Part shown: piece after piece, positions 44,797 through 51,614 of the stretch | Layout of the letters: each line of letters starts with the position of its first letter | Position numbering within the stretch: the stretch's first letter is position 1 | Assembly (NCBI RefSeq): GCF_014836845.1 | Contig: NZ_JACSQA010000004.1 | Coordinates: 62,001-126,000, forward strand | Length of the DNA: 64,000 nucleotides | From: Ureibacillus galli | GTDB lineage: Bacteria > Bacillota > Bacilli > Bacillales_A > Planococcaceae | Reading direction: 5' to 3' | Made by a program: the position numbers and the translations under genes | Notes under the pieces: generated by a model | Databases searched by the model: none | The model's input: only the letters and a program-made list of their open reading frames with translations | What the model was told of the DNA's origin: nothing

Positions 44797-45174
44797 TTAA
44801 GTAATGTGATGTAACCAACTATAGGCGGCATCACCTTGACTTGTTGTCACGACAATTTTGGCTCCCAACATTTTATAAATGGGTATATACCGACTTTGAT
44901 GGGTGACGGCAACGATCACTTTTGTTCCCATTTCAGAAAAGAATAAAGTTAAATTAAAACCCTCATTTTCAGAACGAGGAATGATATAGACGTTTTCGTA
45001 ATCGATTAATTTATCAACTAAATTGATAAAGTCCATTTTGCTAGAATCACTTTTTTGAATATGGCTTAATAGGGATTGCTCATAGGACATTACTTCTACA
45101 GGAGACTCGGAATCGGTTAGTGACACGATTGCATCGTAAAACGCTTCGCTACATACAATTAAATTGTTTGTCAT
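44797..45174 (-). CDS. Small RCK_N-like protein upstream of kimA
   Basis: A 125-aa soluble protein. The C-terminal half follows the TrkA-N/RCK layout: an exposed NLTLFFSEMGTKVIVAVTHQ then RYIPIYKMLGAKIVVTT, as in RCK domains where a helix, a strand and a second helix precede the GAD strand. The usual nucleotide-binding GxGxxG is not obvious. It is preceded by AGAAGGGA. It lies between the c-di-AMP riboswitch and kimA, so it is probably a regulator or partner of K+ transport. This family call is my inference. Confidence 0.6.
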   Translation of the reverse strand: MTNNLIVCSEAFYDAIVSLTDSESPVEVMSYEQSLLSHIQKSDSSKMDFINLVDKLIDYENVYIIPRSENEGFNLTLFFSEMGTKVIVAVTHQSRYIPIYKMLGAKIVVTTSQGDAAYSWLHHIT

Positions 45175-45326
45175 GTGTATCCCTTCTTTAAATGATCTTG
45201 AAAAGCTTTTGCAAAATAAAAAGACCAATAACACTCTTTCTCCGGCATGTAGCAGCACAAAACAATCAAGCTCAAAAGTGAATAAAATTCACGATTATCC
45301 CTTTGAATGATTTGTAAGTTGCTCAT
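45171..45326 (-). CDS. Possible 51-aa protein coupled to the RCK-like gene
   Basis: A minus-strand ORF (MSNLQIIQRDNREFYSLLSL, one hydrophobic stretch with two adjacent Cys, then YWSFYFAKAFQDHLKKGYT) ends in ATGA, overlapping the start of the RCK-like gene. There is no ribosome binding site at its own ATG, so its start is unsure; a GTG at 45362 is in frame. The overlap argues for translation; the missing site argues against. Confidence 0.35.
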   Translation of the reverse strand: MSNLQIIQRDNREFYSLLSLIVLCCYMPEKECYWSFYFAKAFQDHLKKGYT

Positions 45327-45472
45327 GTAATGGAGAAAAAGCATCATTGGTCTACTTAACACCTAGCAAGCAATCAGCCGTCTCTGTGTTCTGTCTTCCA
45401 TGGTACTTTTTCAATTAATAGGCATAATAAAAAGACCTACGTACAATCAAGCTGCCTTTTTGCTGTTAAATC

Positions 45473-45513
45473 CAACAAAAAAAGCCCCCTGAAATAAGGC
45501 GGTCTTTATGACC
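45473..45513 (-). terminator. Expression-platform terminator of the kimA-side riboswitch
   Basis: Read leftward, GACCGCCT and AGGGGGC form a GC-rich imperfect stem followed by a run of seven T or more. It sits right after the aptamer. Confidence 0.75.
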
Positions 45514-45518
45514 TCCTT

Positions 45519-45640
45519 CGCTTTAGCCGACGAAGTTAGCTGACGGGTAGGATGGCGAAAGAGTTTCTCATCCCTTCTACTAACTGTAGAATTAACCCCA
45601 AAAGATTGGTTCCTCCGTTCCTGGTACCAGGATTAGGCCG
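45519..45640 (-). promoter_or_regulatory. ydaO-type c-di-AMP riboswitch (for the kimA unit)
   Basis: On the minus strand: GGAGGAACCA, GGGGTTAATTC, GGGATGAGAAACTC, CCATCC, CCCGTCAGCTAACTTCGTC and AAGCG occur in the right order for the ydaO/yuaA aptamer, with P1-type pairing of GGCC and GGCT. It is followed by a terminator, so c-di-AMP should switch off the downstream RCK-like gene and kimA, as for Bacillus subtilis kimA. Confidence 0.9.
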
Positions 45641-45818
45641 ATAATTAATTTATGAAAGAAATATACTTCTAGATTGATAATCTGTAAATAGTCGAAAAGT
45701 GCTATTTATTACATAAAACGATGTTTATAATGAGGATGGAAAGTACATGTTTTATCCAATAAATGTTCTTTACAACCATTTTTTCTAATAGTATTATAAA
45801 GTCAATTTTAACCTCATT

Positions 45819-45924
45819 CGCTGAATTCAAATTTTGAATCGGGGGAACCAATGTTTAGGGGTGAATCCTCATAAGAGGTAGGGTGACTCTAACCATCCAA
45901 ACCCGACAGCTAACCTCGTAAGCG
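45819..45924 (+). promoter_or_regulatory. ydaO-type c-di-AMP riboswitch (for the DUF2294/MpsC gene)
   Basis: On the plus strand: CGCTGAATTC, GGGGGAACCA, GGGGTGAATCCTC, GGGTGACTCTAACCATCC, CCCGACAGCTAACCTCGTAAGCG-type core (quoted in parts: CCCGACAGCTAACCTCG, AAGCG). P1 pairs CGCT (45819-45822) with AGCG (45921-45924). It is a near-consensus aptamer, divergent from the kimA-side one 178 bp away. The first gene after it encodes a DUF2294 protein. No clear terminator was recognised between aptamer and gene. Confidence 0.93.
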
Positions 45925-46080
45925 TTGTTTGGAGAGAGCAGGTGAAGAGATGATGATATTGGAAGTTTTCTTTTGATAGATTTGGGAAATCAAGATAGTA
46001 GTTGTTGCTTAGAAAAAGAATGATCGGGATATATTAAGCTCAACTAGAAAAGGAAAGTCAATTTATCAATTGGAGGCAGT

Positions 46081-46473
46081 ATGTTAAGTTCAAAAAAGAA
46101 ACTAGAAGCTGAAATTAGTGAGGCATTTATTAAATTTCAGCGGGAATTGATCGGAAAAGGCCCACAAGAGGCTAAAACCTATATTATAAAAGACATGCTC
46201 ATTACTCGATTCAAAGGTGTTCTGACGGTGGAAGAGAAGCACCTTGTTCGTAACGATACGGGTAAAAAACTCGTTAAGCAAATGAGAACGTTACTTCGTG
46301 AACTTTATAGTGCAGAGCACGAAAGAATTGTAGAAGAAAGTACAGGATGTAAAGTTCTTTCCTCCCATTCTGACATAAGTACGAATACAGGAGAAAGAAT
46401 CGAAGTATTTATTTTGGAGAAAGACTTAGAACAAATTTTAACTAGTCAATCTGAAAAAGAATTAAGAAAATAA
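46081..46473 (+). CDS. DUF2294 / MpsC-like protein
   Basis: A 130-aa helical protein of the DUF2294 family: EISEAFIKFQRELIGKGPQE, MLITRFKGVLTVEEKHLV and the RTLLRELYSAEHERIVEEST segment are typical. In Staphylococcus aureus the DUF2294 protein MpsC belongs with the Na+-linked MpsAB membrane-potential system; no mpsA or mpsB gene is visible here. The start follows GGAGG. It lies directly downstream of a c-di-AMP riboswitch, suggesting a link to ion or osmotic control. Confidence 0.82.
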   Translation: MLSSKKKLEAEISEAFIKFQRELIGKGPQEAKTYIIKDMLITRFKGVLTVEEKHLVRNDTGKKLVKQMRTLLRELYSAEHERIVEESTGCKVLSSHSDISTNTGERIEVFILEKDLEQILTSQSEKELRK

Positions 46474-46501
46474 AACCTCTAAAAAACAACTCATATCTAT
46501 G

Positions 46502-46534
46502 AAAAAAACTCGTTCATTATAACGGGTTTTTTTC
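46502..46534 (+). terminator. Terminator after the DUF2294 gene
   Basis: AAAAAAACTCGTT with AACGGGTTTTTTT and a 6-nt loop. Confidence 0.9.
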
Positions 46535-46701
46535 AATAGCTCACTTTCTGATAGACAGATTTGATAGAGAATCGCCTTAAAATGAGCCTCCTTTAATTAT
46601 TTTTTTCGATTAAGATATTAGCCTATTTGTTTAAGTAAATCGTGATAAAATTTAACGTATAGAGCGATGCAGTTTATGAAAATAAAGGGGGTAAGAGATG
46701 A

Positions 46702-47391
46702 ATGGAAGAATTAAAGGATTGGAAAAAGAGTGTTCACGGTCATCAATTTATAGCATCTTATAGTGGAGGGAAGGATAGTACGTTAGCTTTATTTAAAGCA
46801 ATGAAAGCGGGGAAAGCAATTGGACTGATTGTCATGATGGAGGAGGAGGGAAAACGTTCCAGATCCCATGGAATGCCTCCAGAAATCATCCGTGCACAAG
46901 CGAGTTCTATCGGTTTACCTATTTACGCAGCTGCTGCAAGTTGGGCAGATTATGAAAAAGTCTTTATAAGCCTTTTAGAAAAGGCGAAAAAACAAGGAGC
47001 AGAAGTGTTAGTAACGGGAGATATTGATATACCTGAACATGGCTGTTGGCATGAAAAGGTTACGAATGAAGTTGGCTTAAAGCTTAGGATGCCGTTATGG
47101 GAAATGGACCATCGTGCAGTTGTCGAAGAATTCATCGATTTAGGATTTGTAACGGTTATTGTAACGGTTAATTTATCACTTGGCATGCGAGAGGACGATT
47201 TAGGGCGAACATTTACGCATGAATATGTGAAAGAGCTTGAAGCTCGTGGTATTGACCCTTGCGGAGAAGGTGGAGAATTCCATACTACAGTAATGGATGG
47301 ACCTATTTTTAAACATCCGATTTCTGTTCGTTATTGCGATATCGTAAAGGACGGAGATTATGCATTTTTACCTTTGGAGCTAGATCAGTAA
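46702..47391 (+). CDS. DUF71 / Dph6-like ATP-pyrophosphatase
   Basis: A 229-aa adenine-nucleotide alpha-hydrolase-like enzyme. The PP-loop is SYSGGKDST at about residues 18-26, followed by the second signature EVLVTGDIDIPEHGCW and the GEGGEFHT motif close to the end, as in diphthine-ammonia ligase (Dph6) relatives. Bacteria lack diphthamide, so the substrate is different and unknown. ATG 46702 follows a GGGGGTAAG site. Confidence 0.85.
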   Translation: MEELKDWKKSVHGHQFIASYSGGKDSTLALFKAMKAGKAIGLIVMMEEEGKRSRSHGMPPEIIRAQASSIGLPIYAAAASWADYEKVFISLLEKAKKQGAEVLVTGDIDIPEHGCWHEKVTNEVGLKLRMPLWEMDHRAVVEEFIDLGFVTVIVTVNLSLGMREDDLGRTFTHEYVKELEARGIDPCGEGGEFHTTVMDGPIFKHPISVRYCDIVKDGDYAFLPLELDQ

Positions 47392-47455
47392 CAAAATAAA
47401 GGTGTAAAGCTTTTGGTAGTTAGCCGCAACTATTGAAGTGTTTGGGGGATTGAGG

Positions 47456-47596
47456 ATGAAAGGGAGAAAAAGAAATAAAGCAAAGAAAGAACGTTTTTAC
47501 AGTGATATTCAATTCGAACTCCTATTTGAAGTAGTTTGGAACATTGTAATGTTTTTACCAAGAATGGTGGCTCGTCTTATTTCGAATATATGGTGA
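47456..47596 (+). CDS. 46-aa small basic/hydrophobic protein
   Basis: An ORF with ATG shortly after GGGGGATTGAGG. The product has a very basic start (MKGRKRNKAKKERFYSD) and a hydrophobic helix (LLFEVVWNIVMFLPRMVARL) ending in IW, a pattern seen in small Bacillus membrane-associated proteins. The terminator right after supports a real gene. The family is not recognised. Confidence 0.6.
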   Translation: MKGRKRNKAKKERFYSDIQFELLFEVVWNIVMFLPRMVARLISNIW

Positions 47597-47618
47597 AGGG
47601 AAATTTAACAAGGTGGGT

Positions 47619-47652
47619 GCGTTTATCCGAGTAAAGGATAAGCGCTTTTTTT
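47619..47652 (+). terminator. Terminator after the 46-aa gene
   Basis: GCGTTTATCC with GGATAAGCGC and seven T. Confidence 0.9.
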
Positions 47653-47756
47653 ATTGGAGTACTTGCAGGGTTGAGAAGAATATATATTTAAGATAGGAAA
47701 AACTGAAGGTTAGCTAGAAGGGTACATAAATAAATTAAAACTTTAAACGAAATAAT

Positions 47757-47786
47757 TGTAACTTTTTAATGGGCTTAAACGAATAA
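47757..47786 (+). promoter_or_regulatory. Candidate ECF-sigma promoter
   Basis: TGTAAC (47757-47762), 17 bp, then CGAATAA (47780-47786). This resembles Bacillus ECF promoters (TGAAAC, CGTATA-like) and lies upstream of the sigma factor gene, so self-control is plausible. Low certainty. Confidence 0.35.
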
Positions 47787-47816
47787 TACGTGAATTCATA
47801 ATAAGGGGGGAAAAGA

Positions 47817-48356
47817 TTGGTCGATTTAAAAAACTTAGAGTCTTCTATTGTTATTATTTACAACGATCATTATTTAGACGTGTTTAGATTCCTTGTCTAT
47901 TTTTCAGGTAATCAAAATGATGCCGAGGACTTAACACAAGAAGTGTTTATTCGTGTTTTAAAAAACTTACCCCATTTTAAAAACGGAAACAATTTAAAAA
48001 CTTGGATTTTTTCCATAGCAAAACATGTAGCAGTGGATCATTACAGGAAAAAGAAATTTATTTCGGTTTTTAAAGAAGGATTTTTCTCACAGTTGGAATC
48101 AAAGGAGAAGAGACCTGATGAAGAATTTGAAATTACTGAAATGGAACAATTAATTCATGAGGCGATTTCGAAACTGAAACCTAATTATCGAGCAGTTGTA
48201 ATACTTCGTGGTATTCATGAATTCTCCATAAAGGAGACTTCCGAAATTCTGCATTGTAGTGAATCCAAAGTGAAAGTAGATTATCATCGAGCCTTGAGAG
48301 AGCTAAAGCGGAAACTACATTTTGATGCAAGGGAGGTTTTGACAAATGCAAAATGA
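47817..48356 (+). CDS. ECF-type RNA polymerase sigma factor
   Basis: A 179-aa sigma factor with region 2 (NQNDAEDLTQEVFIRVLKNL, residues about 35-54) and region 4 (LKPNYRAVVILRGIHEFSIK to the KVDYHRALRELKRKL helix). No sigma-3. The start is TTG with AAGGGGGG upstream. Its end overlaps by 11 bp a gene for a membrane-anchored protein with a cytosolic N-terminus, the usual place of an anti-sigma factor. So this is an extracytoplasmic stress sigma factor with an unusual partner. Confidence 0.9.
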   Translation: MVDLKNLESSIVIIYNDHYLDVFRFLVYFSGNQNDAEDLTQEVFIRVLKNLPHFKNGNNLKTWIFSIAKHVAVDHYRKKKFISVFKEGFFSQLESKEKRPDEEFEITEMEQLIHEAISKLKPNYRAVVILRGIHEFSIKETSEILHCSESKVKVDYHRALRELKRKLHFDAREVLTNAK

Positions 48357-49239
48357 CAAAGAATTATTGGATATGATTAAAGAAAGTTACCCGCAGCATC
48401 CAAGTAAAGACTTTATTTTTTTAACTGAAGCCAAACTTAGACAAAAGGCGAGAAGAATGAATCGAAATGGAAAGGTAAAAAGGTTATCCGCCGTAACAAG
48501 TAGTATTTTATTTTTCACACTATCTTTCTCATGGTTCTTTTTATTTAACGGAAAAGAGGTAATGACAAATATCCTCACGAATACTGGGGGTGAAGCGTTG
48601 TCAACGGCAATTGATGAAAAGGATCCGTTAGTATACATTTATCACACACATAATACCGAGACCTATAACGTAAAGGAACCTAAAAGTGCTGCAGATACTT
48701 ATAGCGAAACGAAGAATGTTACATTAGTTGGAAAAGAGTTAAGTAAAGCATTGAAGGAAAATAATATTAGTAATATACACGATGATACCGATGTTTTAGG
48801 AATATTAGAAGACCAAAATTTATCCTTTTCCAACGCTTATAACGTTTCAAGGCTAAAGTTGCAAGAAACATTAAATGAATATAAAAGCATAAAAATGGTT
48901 TTGGACATACACAGAGATTCCCAAAAAAGATCCTATACAACGGTAAACATTGACGGAAAGGATTACGCAAAGATTTCTTTTTTTGTATCAAAAATTAATG
49001 ATAATTATGAAGCGAACAAAGCATTTGCCGAACGTCTCCATGAAAAGCTAGAAAAATTATATCCCGGTTTATCTAAAGGCGTATTTGAAAAAGGGGAGAA
49101 TCCTCGGAACACATACAACCAAGATCTTCATGATCATTCTTTATCGTTAAACATAGGGGGGCATGAAAATACATTTGAAGAGGCTTATAGAACTGCAGAT
49201 GCGTTGGCTGAAGTGATTGAAGAAATAATGAACGAGTAA
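48346..49239 (+). CDS. SpoIIP-domain protein with anti-sigma-like N-terminus
   Basis: A 297-aa membrane protein. Residues 1-46 are cytosolic and basic, 47-68 are a membrane helix, and the outside part is a SpoIIP amidase/endopeptidase domain: YIYHTHNTETY (97-107), the DIHRDS motif at 187, and NIGGHENTFEEA at 269, matching the conserved His and Glu sites of SpoIIP. It overlaps the sigma-factor gene by 11 bp. The N-terminus could hold the sigma factor, so the protein may couple cell-wall cutting to sigma control. This role is inferred from context. Confidence 0.8.
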   Translation: MQNDKELLDMIKESYPQHPSKDFIFLTEAKLRQKARRMNRNGKVKRLSAVTSSILFFTLSFSWFFLFNGKEVMTNILTNTGGEALSTAIDEKDPLVYIYHTHNTETYNVKEPKSAADTYSETKNVTLVGKELSKALKENNISNIHDDTDVLGILEDQNLSFSNAYNVSRLKLQETLNEYKSIKMVLDIHRDSQKRSYTTVNIDGKDYAKISFFVSKINDNYEANKAFAERLHEKLEKLYPGLSKGVFEKGENPRNTYNQDLHDHSLSLNIGGHENTFEEAYRTADALAEVIEEIMNE

Positions 49240-49254
49240 TGAGAAAATAATCTT

Positions 49255-49296
49255 CGGTGGTTTTCTTGGTAGAAAGGAAACCATCTATTTTTATGT
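49255..49296 (+). terminator. Terminator of the sigma/SpoIIP operon
   Basis: CGGTGGTTTTC-type left arm pairs with GGAAACCATC, then TATTTTTAT. Confidence 0.7.
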
Positions 49297-49388
49297 CTAT
49301 CCCATTACGAAATAGACCTATTTACTATTTTGGGAGAAATAAATTTAAGAATAATCAGATTTTTGACTAAGTATTATAATAGAAAGAA

Positions 49389-49397
49389 TGGTATAAT
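49389..49397 (+). promoter_or_regulatory. Extended -10 promoter of the toxin mRNA
   Basis: TGGTATAAT is a perfect extended -10 (TGnTATAAT). No good -35 exists at 17 bp. It is placed so the toxin mRNA would start near 49404. Confidence 0.6.
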
Positions 49398-49476
49398 AAG
49401 GTTAGCGATTTAATAGGGTTTTGTGGGCGGTCAGCACTCGTTTTTCCTCTACTCTTTGAGGAGAGGGGGTGTTGCT

Positions 49477-49497
49477 ATGACGATGACTGAAACATAA
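49477..49497 (+). CDS. Six-codon leader ORF in the toxin mRNA
   Basis: MTMTET, with GAGGGGGTG upstream. The ribosome binding site lies next to a hairpin (CCTCT with AGAGG, 49446-49468). It precedes the toxin gene by 48 bp and could control its translation or folding. Translation is not proven. Confidence 0.45.
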   Translation: MTMTET

Positions 49498-49545
49498 TCT
49501 ACATCATTTCCGAAAGAGTAATCGATTAGGAGGTGATATAGATTG

Positions 49546-49638
49546 ATGAGTATAGAAGCGTTGTCTCTTACGATTGATGTGGCTGTTCTTGTAGTGATGA
49601 TTCTTACATTGTCCTACACGTTCACACAAAAAAAGTAA
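49546..49638 (+). CDS. Type I toxin, holin-like (Hol-Tox/TxpA-like)
   Basis: A 30-aa peptide (MSIEALSLTIDVAVLVVMIL then a short charged end, TQKK). It has a single membrane helix with the pattern of the putative holin-like toxin family (Hol_Tox), which includes TxpA/BsrG-like membrane toxins of Bacillus. AGGAGGTGA is upstream; a TTG precedes the ATG. The stop codon lies inside the hairpin that ends the antisense RNA. Expected to disturb membranes when not repressed. Confidence 0.75.
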   Translation: MSIEALSLTIDVAVLVVMILTLSYTFTQKK

Positions 49639-49668
49639 ACCGCCCGCCTACCAAGCATACGGTTTACT
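49628..49668 (-). terminator. Terminator of the antisense RNA, overlapping the toxin end
   Basis: AGTAAACCG with CGGTTTACT stem; leftward it is followed by seven T. It covers the toxin stop codon. Confidence 0.8.
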
Positions 49669-49767
49669 CTTTACTGTGTTGCTGATTGCCCTTGAAGCAA
49701 TCTGTTAAATTGCTAGGACTACTTGATGGCACACATCGAGTAGTCTTTTTTAATGTACTCTTAATTT
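49630..49767 (-). ncRNA. Candidate antisense antitoxin RNA (RatA/SR4-like)
   Basis: A leftward extended -10 (TGTTATAAT on the minus strand, at 49774-49782) would start an RNA near 49767 that ends at the hairpin at 49634-49668. It would be about 135 nt and fully complementary to the 3' part of the toxin mRNA, as in txpA/RatA and bsrG/SR4. Ends are predicted, not measured. Confidence 0.6.
49718..49752 (+). terminator. Terminator of the toxin mRNA
   Basis: GACTACTTGATG with CATCGAGTAGTC and six T; one wobble pair. Confidence 0.9.
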
Positions 49768-49877
49768 AATTAGATTATAACATGGGAAATTTAATTTGGA
49801 AAATAAAAGCATAATTCTTTATACATAATTTTCAAAAAATATATGGTTCAATGGCAACGGAAAGAAGAAGGGAATTC

Positions 49878-50363
49878 CTATGTAAGCGCACAGTTCAAAA
49901 TTTCTTGATAAAGAATGTTCCATTCGTGATGATATGAGGAAATGTCTTGAGGCCTCACGAATATACGCCTCGAAGATTCAAATCGCCCTTCGAAAGGGTG
50001 CAATTTTGTAATATTCATTTTGTAAAATAGTTGAAAACCAATTTTAGGGTATGAGCTGTCCTCGTTCCAAAGAGGATTCTCGTGATGGTCAACAATGATG
50101 TGTCCTAACAATTGACATTCGCCTTCTGCATAACCTTCTTCCAGTACTTCTCGTTTAAGGCAAAGGGCAGGTGTTTCACCAGGCTCGATATGTCCTCCAG
50201 GAAAATCCCATCCTCTTTTGTTTAAATGAACCAATAATAATTTCCCATCTTGAAAACAAAAACCGTGGACACTTGTGATTAGATTTTTTTGCGGAAGTAC
50301 GTCACTTTTCTTCCATGTTAATTTAACCGTTGATTCTCCCCAATGGACATAAGTAGTTGTCAT
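49878..50363 (-). CDS. Nudix hydrolase
   Basis: A 161-aa enzyme. The Nudix box is GGHIEPGETPALCLKREVLE followed by EGY, matching Gx5Ex7REUxEExGU. It hydrolyses a nucleoside diphosphate linked to some group X using Mg2+; the substrate is unknown. The ATG lies in a weak context (GAGGGG upstream). Monocistronic. Confidence 0.85.
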   Translation of the reverse strand: MTTTYVHWGESTVKLTWKKSDVLPQKNLITSVHGFCFQDGKLLLVHLNKRGWDFPGGHIEPGETPALCLKREVLEEGYAEGECQLLGHIIVDHHENPLWNEDSSYPKIGFQLFYKMNITKLHPFEGRFESSRRIFVRPQDISSYHHEWNILYQEILNCALT

Positions 50364-50465
50364 GTTTCCCCTCCAAATTGATATGGGATAATGGTTTGGT
50401 TTAATCTAGAAAATCAGTTTTGCATATGTATCATGAGCGCGGATAAAAAAATGATCTTGTTCAAA

Positions 50466-50648
50466 CTAATGCTTTGCTTGCTTTTGTATTCGATAGGTTG
50501 AATAGATGGAAAAACCCATTAAAAGACCTGATATTATAGGAATCCCTGTTTTTAATTCCACATGCGCAGAAAAACTATAAACCATTAAATAAACCCCTAT
50601 ACCAAACAAAATAATGAAATTCAAAACGAGAAAGCCATTAGTTTTCAT
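50466..50648 (-). CDS. Small membrane protein
   Basis: A 60-aa protein beginning MKTNGFLVLNF with two helices (about 4-24 and 33-50) and a basic tail (RIQKQAKH). ATG 50648 has AGAGTGA upstream; the ATG at 50669 in frame lacks a site. Family unknown. Confidence 0.6.
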   Translation of the reverse strand: MKTNGFLVLNFIILFGIGVYLMVYSFSAHVELKTGIPIISGLLMGFSIYSTYRIQKQAKH

Positions 50649-50794
50649 AATAATCACTCTTTTTCCCATTTATTAATAATTTAACCTATTCTCATCTTAA
50701 GTAATTTCTTTTATTTTTTCATCTATTAGGCATTAACTTTTCAATTGGATTCTAAATGGTATTATCTTCAACCACCTTTTCCTATAAAATACAT

Positions 50795-50950
50795 ATGTAC
50801 ATAGTGCATATCCTTAAAGAGCAAAAAGACCAAACAGTTACAGTTAGGGAATATAAGCAGAACGTGCAAAAAACAATGTCCCTAGAGGAATTTTTACATG
50901 AAATATTAAAAGAAATAGATGAAAAATCTCTACCAATGAATATGCGTTAA
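50795..50950 (+). CDS. Hypothetical 51-aa protein, uncertain start
   Basis: A 51-aa soluble ORF (MYIVHILKEQKDQTVTVREY and an acidic helix with SLEEFLHEILKEIDE). No good ribosome binding site precedes the ATG at 50795 or the in-frame ATG at 50756. A strong terminator follows the stop, which supports a gene here. It may be a truncated remnant. Confidence 0.4.
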   Translation: MYIVHILKEQKDQTVTVREYKQNVQKTMSLEEFLHEILKEIDEKSLPMNMR

Positions 50951-50987
50951 AAATAGTAAACCTAATGATCAAATTAAGAACGCTTTA

Positions 50988-51018
50988 AACCCTCTTTCAT
51001 TTTTTGAAAGAGGGTTAT
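50988..51018 (+). terminator. Terminator
   Basis: AACCCTCTTTC with GAAAGAGGGTT and a short T/A tail. Confidence 0.8.
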
Positions 51019-51118
51019 TGCATTTAAATGAAGATGTTTAGTGCTTGAAAGAAAGGTGCGGAATACTTAATAAAGTTTTAGTAAAGAATAGTGTCTAAAG
51101 AGGTGATTCTATTTAGTT

Positions 51119-51583
51119 ATGATCGGACTTATTATTGCGGTTATCCTACTTAACACAGTTGCTTTTATGACTGTTAAACGACTAACTAAAAATCAAATCG
51201 TACATATGTGGATGTTTACCGTCGTGTTTCAATTATTTGTCGACCTCTATTTAGGTTCTAGATATAATGCTTACTGGTATTTTGACAGTAGTGAAATTGA
51301 ATGGTCAGATTTACCGGTACGAACATTTTTGACTCCGCCTGTTATTCTGTTGTTTTTGAATCGTTTCCCGTTTCACGCTTCTTTTTTTAAGCGTTTCCTT
51401 TATCTCATCTTATGGTCCATCGGGTGTACAATTTATGAAGCACTTGCCTTGCTTCCGGAACCTTGGGGCTACTTTCATTATGGCTGGTGGAAATTAGCTT
51501 ATTCAGCACCTTGTTACCCGATTCTCCTTGTTGTTGTGTTGGCATTTTATAAATGGATATGTAGATTAGAGAAAGCAATATAA
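51119..51583 (+). CDS. CBO0543-family membrane protein
   Basis: A 154-aa membrane protein with four to five helices (about 2-18, 31-46, 67-84, 91-112, 131-148). The phrases IVHMWMFTVVFQLFVDLYLG and LPEPWGYFHYGWWKLAYSAP are typical of the CBO0543 family of spore-formers. Function unknown. It is first of three genes for membrane proteins with short gaps, so likely an operon. The ribosome binding site (GAGGTGA) is rather far, about 12 nt. Confidence 0.75.
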   Translation: MIGLIIAVILLNTVAFMTVKRLTKNQIVHMWMFTVVFQLFVDLYLGSRYNAYWYFDSSEIEWSDLPVRTFLTPPVILLFLNRFPFHASFFKRFLYLILWSIGCTIYEALALLPEPWGYFHYGWWKLAYSAPCYPILLVVVLAFYKWICRLEKAI

Positions 51584-51614
51584 GCAATACATTTTTTTAA
51601 GGGGGTGTAGTAGT

